Assembly (NCBI RefSeq): GCF_900114065.1
Contig: NZ_FORS01000003.1
Location: 62,001 to 126,000 of the forward strand
DNA length: 64,000 nt
Source: Stutzerimonas kunmingensis
GTDB taxonomy: Bacteria; Pseudomonadota; Gammaproteobacteria; Pseudomonadales; Pseudomonadaceae
Direction: 5' to 3'
Shown: positions 1-9,238 of the stretch, piece by piece
Numbering within the stretch: the first letter of the stretch is position 1
Layout: each line of letters starts with the position of its first letter
Translations under genes and position numbers: made by a program
The notes under the pieces: model-generated
Told to the model about the DNA's origin: nothing
The model's input: only the letters and a program-made list of their open reading frames with translations
The model's database searches: none

Positions 1-154
1 CCGTCCACTACCGGCGGACGACGCGGGTTGCAGGGCATCTGACGGCTCGTAGTCGTGGCGCGATGACACGCCTTACGCAGGGCAGCGCTGGCATCGACGT
101 GGCATGGTGAGTGGGCAGGAACGCCCGGGCACGGCTACCGAAATGAGGTGCTAC

Positions 155-1339
155 ATGAGTTGGGCCGGCCCGTTCCAGTACGACATCGGTAAATCCCGCA
201 ACGCGCAGAAGGCGCCGGCCGAAGTGGTCTTCGACGATCAGATCCCGACGCTGCTGTGCCTCTCGCACCTGCGCTGGAGCTTCGTCTACCAGCGCCCGCA
301 GCACCTGATGTCGCGCTTCACGCGCGACTACAACGTGCTCTTCCACGAAGAACCCATTCCCACAGAAGACGCCGAACCCTGGCTGGAAGTGCGACCCGAA
401 GAGAACGGCGTGCAGGTGCTGATCCCGCGGCTGCCCGCCGGTTGCGAGGGGGAGGATGCAACCCGCGTGCAGCGCCAGTTGCTCGATGACTACATGGAGA
501 AGCTCGGCGTCAGCGAGCTGATGCTCTGGTACTACACGCCGATGAGCCTGGCGTTCTCCGATCATCTGGCACCGAACCTGATCGTCTACGACTGCATGGA
601 CGAACTCTCGGCCTTTCGCGGTGCGCCACCGCAGCTGATCGAGCGCGAAGTGGAGTTGATGTGTCGCGCCAATCTGGTCTTTACCGGCGGCTACAGCCTC
701 TATGAAGCCAAGCGCCAGCGTCACGACAATGCGCATCCGCTCCCCAGCAGCGTGGATGTCGAGCATTTCGCCGCCGCGCGCCGGCCGCAGCACGACCCGG
801 ACGACCAGGCAGAGATTCCCCATCCGCGCCTCGGGTTCTACGGGGTGATCGATGAGCGCCTGGACCTCGAGCTGATCGAGCAGGTGGCGCGGATGAAGCC
901 GGAATGGCAGATCGTGCTGATCGGCCCGGTGGTCAAGATCGACCCAGCCGAGCTGCCGCGCCGCGACAACATCCACTACCTCGGCGGCAAGACCTACGAC
1001 GAGCTGCCGCAATACCTGTCGGGCTGGGACGTGGCGATCATGCCGTTCGCGCTGAACGAATCGACCCGCTTCATCAGCCCGACCAAGACCCCCGAATACC
1101 TCGCCGGCGGTTGCCCGGTGGTGTCCACGCCGATCACCGACGTGGTGCGCACCTACGGTGACACCGGCATCGTGCGCATCGCCGACAGTGCCGAGGCGTT
1201 CGTCGCCGCGACAGAAGCCGCCCTGGCCGATGCCGAGGACCGCGATGCGCTGTTGGCCAAGACCGACGAGATCCTCGGTGATATGTCCTGGGACCACACC
1301 TGGAGCCTGATGAAGGAGAAGATGCAATGCGCGATATGA
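155..1339 (+). CDS. Glycosyltransferase, GT4/TuaH-like
   Basis: A 394-residue protein with the two-lobed look of a GT-B glycosyltransferase. The C-terminal half carries a nucleotide-sugar-binding type segment around residues 307-318 (SPTKTPEYLAGG), whose Glu is typical of GT4 enzymes. There is no signal peptide or membrane segment, so it should act on the cytoplasmic face. The ATG at 155 is preferred over the in-frame ATG at 104 because GAGGTG lies a few bases before it. It overlaps the start of the UDP-galactopyranose mutase gene, so it is probably the first gene of an operon and may use UDP-galactofuranose. The exact donor and acceptor cannot be read from sequence. Confidence 0.8.
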   Translation: MSWAGPFQYDIGKSRNAQKAPAEVVFDDQIPTLLCLSHLRWSFVYQRPQHLMSRFTRDYNVLFHEEPIPTEDAEPWLEVRPEENGVQVLIPRLPAGCEGEDATRVQRQLLDDYMEKLGVSELMLWYYTPMSLAFSDHLAPNLIVYDCMDELSAFRGAPPQLIEREVELMCRANLVFTGGYSLYEAKRQRHDNAHPLPSSVDVEHFAAARRPQHDPDDQAEIPHPRLGFYGVIDERLDLELIEQVARMKPEWQIVLIGPVVKIDPAELPRRDNIHYLGGKTYDELPQYLSGWDVAIMPFALNESTRFISPTKTPEYLAGGCPVVSTPITDVVRTYGDTGIVRIADSAEAFVAATEAALADAEDRDALLAKTDEILGDMSWDHTWSLMKEKMQCAI

Positions 1340-2547
1340 CCCCGCAAGACAGCAACCCGGAACGTCTCGGCGGTGGTGCCGGTGAAGAGCCGCAGGCGCG
1401 CAGGCGTGGCTTCGATTACCTGATCGTCGGTGCCGGTTTCGCCGGCAGCGTGCTCGCCGAGCGGCTGGCCAGGGGCTTGAACAAGCGCGTACTGGTGGTC
1501 GACCGGCGCCCGCACATCGCCGGCAACGCCTACGACTATCACGACGAATCCGGCGTGCTGATCCATCGCTACGGCCCGCACATCTTCCACACCAACGCCC
1601 AGCGCATCGTCGACTACCTCTCGCAGTTCACCGAGTGGCGCCCCTATGAGCATCGCGTGCTGGCGCAAGTGGACGGGCAGGAAGTACCAATCCCGATCAA
1701 CATGACCACGCTGAACAGGCTCTACGGTCTGAACATGACCACCGAAGAGGAAGCGGCAGATTTCCTCGCCAGCCGTGCCGAGCCGGTGGAGAACATCCAG
1801 ACCAGCGAAGACGTGGTGATCAACGGCATCGGCCGCGAGCTGTACCAGAAGTTCTTCCGCGGCTACACCCGCAAGCAGTGGGGACTGGACCCGTCGCAGC
1901 TGGACAAGTCGGTGACTTCGCGCATCCCCACGCGCACCAACACCGACGACCGCTACTTCACCGATACCTTCCAGCAGATGCCCAAGTACGGCTACACCAA
2001 GATGTTCGAGAAGATGCTGGCGCATCCGAACATCAAGGTGATGATCAACACGGACTACCGCGAGATCCGCGACGAGGTTCAGTACGACCACCTGATCTTC
2101 TGCGGCCCCATCGATGAATACTTCGATTACCGCTTCGGCAAGCTGCCGTACCGCTCGCTGAAATTCGAGCACAAGCAGCTCGAGCAGGCGCAGTTCCAGG
2201 CGGTAGGTACGGTCAACTACCCGAGCGAGGATGTGCCCTACACGCGCATCAGCGAGTACAAGCACCTCACCGGGCAGGCCCATCCGAAGACCAGCATCAC
2301 CTACGAGTACCCCTCGGCGGAGGGCGATCCCTACTACCCGATCCCGCGGCCGGAGAACGCCGAGCTGTACAAGCGCTATCAGCAGCTGGCGGACCAGACG
2401 CCCGGCGTGACCTTCGTCGGCCGCCTCGGCACCTACAAGTACTACAACATGGATCAGGTAGTCGGGCAGGCGCTGGCGCTGTACAAGCGCATCGAGGAAG
2501 CCGAGCTGGCAACGCAGCCGCAAGCGGTGCCCGAGCAACTCGGCTGA
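1327..2547 (+). CDS. glf: UDP-galactopyranose mutase
   Basis: Flavoenzyme that interconverts UDP-galactopyranose and UDP-galactofuranose. The FAD-binding GAGFAG motif is at residues 35-40, followed by the family segments RYGPHIFHTN and GYTRKQWG and the C-terminal VGRLGTYKYYNMDQ block. At 406 residues it is slightly long for the family, because about 27 poorly conserved residues precede the Rossmann fold. An internal ATG could shorten this, but the first ATG (1327) overlaps the upstream gene by 13 bases, which suggests translational coupling. Its presence between a glycosyltransferase and an exporter implies a galactofuranose-containing surface glycan (inference). Confidence 0.95.
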   Translation: MRDMTPQDSNPERLGGGAGEEPQARRRGFDYLIVGAGFAGSVLAERLARGLNKRVLVVDRRPHIAGNAYDYHDESGVLIHRYGPHIFHTNAQRIVDYLSQFTEWRPYEHRVLAQVDGQEVPIPINMTTLNRLYGLNMTTEEEAADFLASRAEPVENIQTSEDVVINGIGRELYQKFFRGYTRKQWGLDPSQLDKSVTSRIPTRTNTDDRYFTDTFQQMPKYGYTKMFEKMLAHPNIKVMINTDYREIRDEVQYDHLIFCGPIDEYFDYRFGKLPYRSLKFEHKQLEQAQFQAVGTVNYPSEDVPYTRISEYKHLTGQAHPKTSITYEYPSAEGDPYYPIPRPENAELYKRYQQLADQTPGVTFVGRLGTYKYYNMDQVVGQALALYKRIEEAELATQPQAVPEQLG

Positions 2548-2572
2548 AGCGCAGCGGTCGTTATGCCTGAGG

Positions 2573-2591
2573 CTCGCCGCGCGCCGGCGAG
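2573..2591 (+). other. Intercistronic hairpin
   Basis: CTCGCCG and CGGCGAG form a 7-bp stem with a 5-base loop in the 89-base gap between glf and the glycosidase gene. No U-run follows, so it is more likely an RNA-stabilising or processing hairpin than a terminator. Confidence 0.35.
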
Positions 2592-2636
2592 TCTTCGGCC
2601 ACGCGGGCGGCCACCGAGTCATCCATGAGGTAAACG

Positions 2637-3791
2637 ATGCACCATCCCTCCCTGTTCAAGAGTTTTTTCCTTGGCGGTTTCGAGTGTTCCAACCACCGGC
2701 GTAGCGACGGTCGGCGTCTCGACCTGATCGCCGCGACCGGCCATGACCGCTGGGCCGCCCACGATTATGCCGAGCTGCACCGGCATGGCTTGCACAGTGT
2801 GCGCGACGGCTTGCGCTGGCATCTGATCGACCGCACGCCGGGGCAGTACGACTGGTCGAGCTTCCTGCCGATGCTGCAGGCGGCGCAGCGCCAGGGCACC
2901 CAGGTGATCTGGGATTTGTGCCATTACGGCTGGCCGGACGACATCGACATCTGGCGACCGCAGTTCGTCGAGCGCTTCGCGCGCTATGCCGCCGCGGCCG
3001 CGCAGCTGATCAAGGACGAGACCGGCGAGGTGCCGTTCTATGCGCCGCTCAACGAAATCTCCTTCTGGGCCTGGGCCGGTGGCGACGAGGCCTATTTCAA
3101 TCCGATGGCCCGCGGCCGTGGTTTCGAACTCAAGCACCAACTGGTGCGCGCCACCATCGCCGCGATGCAGGCGATCCGCGCGGTCGAGCCACGGGCGCGC
3201 TTCGTCCAGGTCGATCCGGCCATCCATGTGGTCGCGGGCAACGACCGACCCGGCCCACAGCGCGACGCCGAGCGTTTCCGCCAGTCGCAATTCGAGGCCT
3301 GGGACATGCTATGCGGCGAGCAATGGCCGGGGCTTGGCGGCGCGCCGGAGTACCTCGACGTGCTGGGCATCAACTACTACTCGAACAACCAGTGGTACCA
3401 CGGTGATGGCCGTACCATCGAGCGCGACAACCCGGATTACCGACCATTCAAGGGCATCCTGCGGGAAATCCATCAGCGTTATGGGAGGCCGTTGCTGATA
3501 GCCGAAACCGGCGCCGAAGGCGACGTGCGCGGGGACTGGCTGCGCTATGTCAGCGAGCAGGCGGGTCTGGCGATGCAGGCCGGGGTGCCGGTGGAAGGCA
3601 TCTGCCTGTATCCGGTGCTGGATTACCCGGGCTGGACCGATGAGCGGCACTGCCCGGTCGGGCTGTTCGGCTTTCCCGACGAAAACGGCAAGCGCTGCGT
3701 GCATGAAGGGCTGGCTGATGAACTGCGGCTGCAGCAGATGCGTTTCAGCCACTCCAGCCCGACTCTACAGCTAGCCGAAGCCACGCCATGA
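2637..3791 (+). CDS. Glycoside hydrolase family 1-like protein
   Basis: A 384-residue TIM-barrel glycosidase-like protein. The N139-E140 pair (LNEISFW) fits the GH1 acid/base, and E290 in IAETGAEG fits the nucleophile in the family (I/V)TENG-like motif. GINYYSN, a typical GH1 substrate-pocket strand, is also present. It is shorter than the usual 440-480 residue beta-glucosidases. No signal peptide is evident, so it is probably cytoplasmic. It lies between glf and an ABC exporter and overlaps the exporter start by 4 bases (ATGA), so it probably trims or remodels the glycan made by this cluster, or has a transferase role. Its substrate is unknown. Confidence 0.75.
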   Translation: MHHPSLFKSFFLGGFECSNHRRSDGRRLDLIAATGHDRWAAHDYAELHRHGLHSVRDGLRWHLIDRTPGQYDWSSFLPMLQAAQRQGTQVIWDLCHYGWPDDIDIWRPQFVERFARYAAAAAQLIKDETGEVPFYAPLNEISFWAWAGGDEAYFNPMARGRGFELKHQLVRATIAAMQAIRAVEPRARFVQVDPAIHVVAGNDRPGPQRDAERFRQSQFEAWDMLCGEQWPGLGGAPEYLDVLGINYYSNNQWYHGDGRTIERDNPDYRPFKGILREIHQRYGRPLLIAETGAEGDVRGDWLRYVSEQAGLAMQAGVPVEGICLYPVLDYPGWTDERHCPVGLFGFPDENGKRCVHEGLADELRLQQMRFSHSSPTLQLAEATP

Positions 3792-5593
3792 ACCAGGCGG
3801 CCGCCGTGCCTCAGGCCAAACCGGACGAGCTGCCGCTACCCAGCCGCCCGGTGGCCTTTCTCTGGCATTACATCTGTGCCCGGCCCTGGCATTTCGGTGG
3901 CTTGCTGGCGCTGATCATCGGTGCCGCCAGCTGCGCGGTGGCGGTGCAGTACGGCATGAAATTGCTGGTCGATGCCATGGCCCAGGGCACTGCGGATCGC
4001 GGCTCGGCCAACGTCTGGTGGCCGCTGGGGCTGTTCATCGGCCTGATCGTCAGCGAAAACGTGCTGTGGCGCCTCGGCGGCTGGCTCGGCTGTCGCACCG
4101 TGGTGGCCAGCGTGGTGGATATCCGCGTCGACCTGTTCAAGCACCTGACCGGCCACCCGATGCGCTATTTCACCGAGCATTTCGCCGGCTCGCTGGGCAA
4201 TCGTATCTCCGCCCTGGGCGCCGCGGCCGGTTCGATCTATGGCGGGCTGGCGTGGAAGATCGTGCCGCCGATCGTCGACTTCCTCGGCGCCGTGGTGGTG
4301 CTGTTCACCGTCGGCTGGCAGATGGCGCTGGCGCTGATCGTCTTCGTCGCCATCGTCGCCGCGCTGATCACCGGCTTCGGCATTCGCGGGCGGGCCAAAC
4401 ACCAGCGTTTCGCCGCGCAGTCGGCGCGGGTCGGCGGCGAGCTGGTGGATGCGGTCTCCAACGTCTGGACGATCAAGGCGTTCTCCGCCCGCGATCGCGA
4501 GGCCGAACGCCTGGCCCACGAGATCGGCTACGAGGCCCGCGCCCAGCGGCGCAGCTGGATGTATCTGGAAAAAGCACGGGTGATGCACGACATCTGCCTG
4601 TCGGTGATGGCCGGCGGCATGCTCGTCTGGGCGATCAGCCTGTGGGTCGACGGCTCGGTGACCGCCGGCGACGTGGTGCTGGTCAGCGCGCTGACCTTCC
4701 GCATCCTGCACGGCTCGCGCGACCTCGCCCTGGCGCTGGTGGACACCACTCAGCAGCTCGGTGCGATCGACGACACCCTGCGCATCATCGTTCAGCCCCA
4801 TGGCCTGGAAGACCCGGACAACCAGCTGCTGCTGGCCGAGGGCGATATCACCTTCGACGGCGTCTGCTTCAGCTACCCCGACCGTGGTGCGGTGTTCGAC
4901 CACCTCGACCTGCACATTCCGGCCGGGCAGAAGGTTGGCGTGGTGGGCTCGTCCGGGGCCGGCAAGTCGACCCTGATCAACCTGATCCAGCGCCTCGACG
5001 ATGTGCGTGACGGGCGCATCCTGATCGATGGTCAGGACATCCGCAGCGTCAGCCAGGACAGCCTGCGCGAGAAGATCGCCGTGGTCCCGCAGGAAACCGC
5101 GCTGTTCAACCGCAGCATCCGCGAGAACATCCGCTATGGCCGCCCGGATGCCAGCGATGAAGAGGTGATCCAGGCCGCGCGCAGCGCCTTCTGCGACGCC
5201 TTCATCCGCGAGCTGCCACAGGGCTATGACACCCTGGTCGGCGAGCGCGGCGTGATGCTTTCCGGCGGCCAGCGCCAGCGGTTGGGCATCGCCCGCGCGT
5301 TCCTCAAGGATGCGCCGATCCTGATTCTCGACGAGGCCACCTCGGCGCTCGACACCCATTCCGAAGCGGAGATCCAGGCGGCGCTGAACAACCTGGTGCA
5401 TAACCGCACCGTGGTCGCGGTGGCGCACCGCTTGTCCACGCTGGCGAGCTTCGACCGCATCATCGTGCTGCGTGACGGCCGCATCGTCGAAGACGGCCCG
5501 CCGCAGGAGCTGCGCCGCCACGGCGGTGAGTTCGATGCGCTGTGGCGCATGCAGGCCGACGGCTTCGCCCAGCAAGCCGATCCGAGCGCATGA
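3788..5593 (+). CDS. ABC transporter, fused permease/ATPase
   Basis: A 601-residue half-transporter of the MsbA/exporter type. An N-terminal six-helix membrane domain (roughly residues 30-320) is followed by a nucleotide-binding domain with Walker A GSSGAGKS at 387-394, signature LSGGQ at 491-495, Walker B ILILDEATSALD near 513, and a switch histidine in VAVAHRLST. It should work as a homodimer exporting a lipid-linked or glycan substrate across the inner membrane. It overlaps the upstream glycosidase and the downstream KTSC gene by ATGA junctions, so the genes are co-translated. Assignment to export of the galactofuranose-containing product is inference from context. Confidence 0.9.
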   Translation: MNQAAAVPQAKPDELPLPSRPVAFLWHYICARPWHFGGLLALIIGAASCAVAVQYGMKLLVDAMAQGTADRGSANVWWPLGLFIGLIVSENVLWRLGGWLGCRTVVASVVDIRVDLFKHLTGHPMRYFTEHFAGSLGNRISALGAAAGSIYGGLAWKIVPPIVDFLGAVVVLFTVGWQMALALIVFVAIVAALITGFGIRGRAKHQRFAAQSARVGGELVDAVSNVWTIKAFSARDREAERLAHEIGYEARAQRRSWMYLEKARVMHDICLSVMAGGMLVWAISLWVDGSVTAGDVVLVSALTFRILHGSRDLALALVDTTQQLGAIDDTLRIIVQPHGLEDPDNQLLLAEGDITFDGVCFSYPDRGAVFDHLDLHIPAGQKVGVVGSSGAGKSTLINLIQRLDDVRDGRILIDGQDIRSVSQDSLREKIAVVPQETALFNRSIRENIRYGRPDASDEEVIQAARSAFCDAFIRELPQGYDTLVGERGVMLSGGQRQRLGIARAFLKDAPILILDEATSALDTHSEAEIQAALNNLVHNRTVVAVAHRLSTLASFDRIIVLRDGRIVEDGPPQELRRHGGEFDALWRMQADGFAQQADPSA

Positions 5594-5805
5594 AACGCGC
5601 AGCGGTGACCTCGCGCAGCCTGCGCTCGCTTGGCTACGACCCCGAGCAGCAAGTGCTGGAAGTGGAATTCAGCAGCGGCGCGCTGTACCGCTATGAGGAG
5701 GTCCCGCCCGAAGCGGTGCAGGCCTTGCTCGAAGCCGACTCGCTGGGTCGGCATTTCAATCAGGTGTTCAAACCGCAGCATTACCGCTATCGGCGCGTGG
5801 AGTGA
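5590..5805 (+). CDS. KTSC domain protein
   Basis: A 71-residue protein that matches the KTSC domain pattern: an SRSLRSLGYDP start, then a VEFSSGALYRYEEVP strand pair and a C-terminal FNQVFKPQHYRYRRVE. KTSC domains are small and poorly characterised; some are fused to lysyl-tRNA synthetase-like or nuclease proteins. It starts inside the stop codon of the ABC transporter gene (ATGA), which is why the start at 5590 was chosen over an upstream in-frame ATG. No function in the glycan cluster can be inferred. Confidence 0.75.
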   Translation: MKRAAVTSRSLRSLGYDPEQQVLEVEFSSGALYRYEEVPPEAVQALLEADSLGRHFNQVFKPQHYRYRRVE

Positions 5806-5821
5806 GCGTGCCGGGAACCGC

Positions 5822-5846
5822 GTGGATAAGCTGCGCGTTATCCACC
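5822..5846. repeat. GTGGATAA/TTATCCAC hairpin repeat
   Basis: GTGGATAA and TTATCCAC flank an 8-base centre. With one mismatch it is the same 25-mer as the hairpin at 18708-18733, so the window contains a dispersed palindromic repeat family of the REP type. Here it follows the last gene of the glycan cluster and might help end or stabilise its transcript. Confidence 0.6.
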
Positions 5847-5975
5847 AGGGTGATTCGCCGCCCGCCATCGGCGGATCGACCGCTCCGCTGAACTTCCGGG
5901 CCGCTCTGCGGGCCTCAATCAACAGGAAGCGTCATTACCGAGCGGAGGCTCTTCAGACCAGAAGGGGAAAGTTCT

Positions 5976-6191
5976 ATGTCGGATCATCACACGTACAAGA
6001 AGATTGAAATCGTCGGCTCCTCGCGCAACAGCGTCGACGAAGCGATTCAGAACGGCATCGCCGAAGCCAGCAGCAAGCTGCAGAACGTCGAGTGGTTCGA
6101 GGTCGGCGAGATTCGCGGCCACGTCGAGAACGGCAAGGTCGGTCACTTCCAGGTGACCATGAAGGTCGGCTTCCGCCTCGAGAACAGCTGA
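5976..6191 (+). CDS. Dodecin family flavin-binding protein
   Basis: A 71-residue protein with the full dodecin pattern: YKKIEIVGSSRNSVDEAIQNGIAEAS, then the VEWFEV strand with W40 as the expected flavin-stacking residue, and a closing strand FQVTMKVGFRLE. Dodecins assemble as hollow dodecamers that store or buffer riboflavin/FMN. A GGGGAAAG ribosome-binding site precedes the start. The gene stands alone between the glycan cluster and a convergent antiporter gene. Confidence 0.93.
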   Translation: MSDHHTYKKIEIVGSSRNSVDEAIQNGIAEASSKLQNVEWFEVGEIRGHVENGKVGHFQVTMKVGFRLENS

Positions 6192-6211
6192 TCGCCACGC
6201 GCGGCCGCCGG

Positions 6212-7564
6212 TCAGTCGGCGGCGCCGCGGCTGCGTTCGTAGCGACGCAGCAAAGGCTGGGTGCTGAGCCCGTGCAGCACGATGCTCAGCGCTACCACCG
6301 ATAACACCAGGCCGATGATGGTCTGCGCTTCGTCCGGCAGCAGGCCGTGGGTCACCGCGTAGCTCAGGTAATACAGGCTGCCGATACCTCGTATGCCGAA
6401 CCAGCCCGCTGTCAGGCACTGGGCGCGGTCGAGGTAGCGCCGCGGCATCAGCAGCATCACGCTCAGCGGCCGAATCAGCAGGAACAGCGCCAGGCCGAGC
6501 GGCACTGCACGCCAGTCCCAGTGCACCGAGACCAGCACCCCGAGCATGGTCACCAGCAACACTTCCAGGCTGCGCTCCAGCTGCCCGCCAAACGCCAGCA
6601 CATCACCCATCAGCACGCCGGCGGCGACCCGTGGTTGCCCCAGCTGTCGGTCATCCAGCGACAACGCGCGAGGCGCCAGGCCGCCTTCGGCAAGGTGCGG
6701 CACGGCGTCGTTGATCAGCTCTTCGGACGGCGTCTCCGAGTCGTCAGCGGCGGCGATTTCCGCGTGGCGCAGGCCGAGGCCCGCGGCGAACACGGCGAGA
6801 AAGCCCCAGGCGCCGGCCAGCTCGGCGCCGACGTAGGCCAGCGCGATCAGCGCCAGGGCCAGCGAGTCGTTGGGCGACATGGCGGTATCGGTATGCCGTG
6901 CGCGCAGGTAGATGGCCACGCGGCCGACCAGTTTGCCCAGCAGGAAGCCGATCAGCAGCCCCGCCGGCACCGCCCACAGCAGCCGGTGCAGCGCCCATTC
7001 GCCGACCCAGTCGGCCTCTAGCTGGCCCTGGGCGATGAGCATCAGGCCAAACACCACGAAGGGAAACGCGGTGCCATCGTTGAAGCCCGCTTCACCGGAC
7101 AGGCCGTAGCGCAGGCGGTCGCTGTCGCGGGCATCGTTGACCTGCACCAGGCTCGCCAGCACCGGATCGGTGGGCGCCAGAATCGCCCCGATCAGCACCG
7201 CGACACCCCAGCTCAGGCCGAACACGTAGTGGCAGAGCAAGGTGACGCCACCGATGCAGGCGAGCATCACCGGCCCGGCCAGTACATAGGCGCTCTTCCA
7301 TGCCGGATGCCGCAGCGGCATGCGCAGCTTGAGGCCGCTGACGAACAGCGACACCAGCACGGCGACTTCGGTGAGGTGTTCCATCCAGCCGGCGATATGC
7401 AGGAATTCCATCTCCCACAGGCCGATGCCGAGCTGGCCGATGAGTACGCCGAAACCGAGGTAGATCAGGGACGTGGTGATTGGCAGCCAGCGCAGGAAGG
7501 CCGATGCGAGGGCGAGGATCAGCAGCAGGACGCCGAGCACGGCCATCCATTCGAGAAAATTCAT
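6212..7564 (-). CDS. Cation:proton antiporter, CPA1 family
   Basis: A 450-residue polytopic membrane protein with about 12 hydrophobic helices. The GEAGFNDGTAFPFVVF segment holds the paired-polar ND motif of CPA1 NhaP/NHE-type exchangers. It should exchange Na+ or K+ for H+ at the inner membrane. The C-terminus ends soon after the last helix, without a large regulatory domain. It is convergent with the dodecin gene, with only 20 bases between stops, and monocistronic as far as can be seen. Ion specificity cannot be read from sequence. Confidence 0.88.
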   Translation of the reverse strand: MNFLEWMAVLGVLLLILALASAFLRWLPITTSLIYLGFGVLIGQLGIGLWEMEFLHIAGWMEHLTEVAVLVSLFVSGLKLRMPLRHPAWKSAYVLAGPVMLACIGGVTLLCHYVFGLSWGVAVLIGAILAPTDPVLASLVQVNDARDSDRLRYGLSGEAGFNDGTAFPFVVFGLMLIAQGQLEADWVGEWALHRLLWAVPAGLLIGFLLGKLVGRVAIYLRARHTDTAMSPNDSLALALIALAYVGAELAGAWGFLAVFAAGLGLRHAEIAAADDSETPSEELINDAVPHLAEGGLAPRALSLDDRQLGQPRVAAGVLMGDVLAFGGQLERSLEVLLVTMLGVLVSVHWDWRAVPLGLALFLLIRPLSVMLLMPRRYLDRAQCLTAGWFGIRGIGSLYYLSYAVTHGLLPDEAQTIIGLVLSVVALSIVLHGLSTQPLLRRYERSRGAAD

Positions 7565-7689
7565 GCGTGTTCCGATGGCGGGGCGCGGTGTTGCGCCCAG
7601 GGGTGTGTGCCATTGGAACGGTGGCCGGCGGCAGGGTTCGCCGACAGGGCCGAGGTAGGCCGCCGCCGGTCAGGGCAGCGGCCGGTTTT

Positions 7690-8688
7690 CTACTGGCGCA
7701 GCTCGGCGACGATCTCGAAGGCGCGATGGCGGTCGGCGGTTTCGTAGAGGTCGCAGGTGAAGATCAGCTCGTCGGCCTGGGTTTGCTCGAGCAGTACGTC
7801 GAGACGCGCGCGAACCTTCTCCGGGCCGCCGATCAGCGCCAGGCCGAGGAAGTCGCCCACGGCCTGCTGCTCATGCGGCAGCCACAGGCCCTGCATGCTT
7901 TGCACCGGCGGGCGCAGCACCAGGCTTTGGCCGCGGATCAGCGAGAGGATGCGCTGGTAGACGCTGGTCACCAGGTACTCGGCCTGCTCGTCGCTGTCGG
8001 CGGCGATCAGCGGTACGCCGAGCATCACGTAGGGCTTGTCGAGCACCGCCGAAGGCTTGAAGTTGTCTCGGTAGAGCTTGATCGCCTGGTGCATGTAGCG
8101 CGGCGCGAAGTGCGAGGCGAAGGCGTAGGGCAGGCCCTTGGCCGCGGCCAGCTGGGCGCTGAACAGGCTGGAGCCGAGCAGCCAGATCGGTATGTTGCTG
8201 TCGACGCCGGGCATGGCGATGACGCGCTGATTGGGCTGTCGCGGACCGAGCAGCAGCTCCAGCTCCTCGACGTCCTGCGGGAAGTCGTCGGCGCTGCCCA
8301 TGCGGTCGCGGCGCAGCGCATGGGCGGTGAACTGATCGGCGCCGGGGGCACGACCGAGCCCGAGGTCGATGCGGCCCGGGTAGAGCGCTTCCAGCGTGCC
8401 GAACTGCTCGGCGATCACCAGCGGCGCGTGATTCGGCAGCATCACCCCACCGGCGCCGAGGCGGATGCGCGTGGTGTTGGCGGCCAGGTAGCCGAGCAAC
8501 ACCGCGGTGGCGGCGCTGGCGATGCCGTCCATGTTGTGGTGCTCGGCCACCCAGAAGCGCTGGAAGCCAAGCCCCTCGACATGGCGCGCCAGGGCCAGGG
8601 CGTTGTGCAGCGCCTGGGCCGGCGTGCCGTCGTCGCGGATCGGCGCCAGGTCGAGAGCGGAAAAGCGGGTGTTTGCAATGCGGGACAT
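7690..8688 (-). CDS. LLM-class flavin-dependent oxidoreductase
   Basis: A 332-residue luciferase-like (TIM-barrel) protein. The motifs [38 protein letters not shown], and [18 protein letters not shown] are characteristic of the LLM subgroup often labelled MsnO8 or bacterial luciferase-like. Such proteins use reduced FMN and oxygen, usually supplied by a separate reductase. None is adjacent, so the substrate is unknown. The gene is monocistronic on the minus strand. Confidence 0.88.
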   Translation of the reverse strand: MSRIANTRFSALDLAPIRDDGTPAQALHNALALARHVEGLGFQRFWVAEHHNMDGIASAATAVLLGYLAANTTRIRLGAGGVMLPNHAPLVIAEQFGTLEALYPGRIDLGLGRAPGADQFTAHALRRDRMGSADDFPQDVEELELLLGPRQPNQRVIAMPGVDSNIPIWLLGSSLFSAQLAAAKGLPYAFASHFAPRYMHQAIKLYRDNFKPSAVLDKPYVMLGVPLIAADSDEQAEYLVTSVYQRILSLIRGQSLVLRPPVQSMQGLWLPHEQQAVGDFLGLALIGGPEKVRARLDVLLEQTQADELIFTCDLYETADRHRAFEIVAELRQ

Positions 8689-8728
8689 CGTTTACCTCAT
8701 GACGTAAGGCGGTCGGGTGCGAGCGGGC

Positions 8729-9145
8729 TCAGTGGCAATGCTCGGCCTCGGCCTCGACCAGCACGTTGCGCTGTTCGTCGCGCAACCAGCCTTGCGGGGT
8801 GAAACCCAGCGAGCGGGCCTGGAACAGGTAGCGCTGGCCGGGTTGGAAGTCGTCGTAGCGGATCACCAAGGTGCAGCGAATGGTGTGGGTTTCGCCGAAC
8901 AGGCCGAAGTCGCCCCCTGTCACTTCGAATTCGTAGCGCGCTTCGAGTTCATGGGCCCCCGGCGGGACCTGGAAATAGCGGCCGTCGGGGGTGCGTTTGC
9001 CGTCCAGCTGGTCGGACATGAAGATGTCGCTGGGCTGCGCGGTCATGTCGACCCAGGCCATGTTCGGGTCGGGTTGCGGCAATGGCCCGGCACAGCCGGC
9101 CAGGGCGAGAAGGGCGGGCAGGGCGAGGGGGAGTGCGCGACGCAT
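8729..9145 (-). CDS. Putative lipoprotein, paralogue A
   Basis: A 138-residue protein with a lipobox (ALLALAGC, Cys18), so probably a membrane-anchored lipoprotein. The mature part shares a clear framework with the neighbouring gene at 9239-9664: PDPxxAWV near the N-terminus, then DGxxxxxDRYFQVPPG and a strand ending YRFEV/YEFEV, with two spaced cysteines. The two genes therefore look like a local duplication. I do not recognise a named family; a beta-rich fold is likely. Confidence 0.7.
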   Translation of the reverse strand: MRRALPLALPALLALAGCAGPLPQPDPNMAWVDMTAQPSDIFMSDQLDGKRTPDGRYFQVPPGAHELEARYEFEVTGGDFGLFGETHTIRCTLVIRYDDFQPGQRYLFQARSLGFTPQGWLRDEQRNVLVEAEAEHCH

Positions 9146-9238
9146 GGCTGGATCCTCGGCGAATGGCGGGGTGAGACGCGCTGCGCCTCACCGATGCTGC
9201 CGAGGGTGCGCCAGATGACGGCGCATTTCAACGCGGAC

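Noticed and set aside
8..1327. Long minus-strand open frame antisense to the glycosyltransferase
   Set aside because: Low-complexity composition without family motifs. It is the expected shadow of a GC-rich gene whose plus-strand product is a recognisable enzyme.
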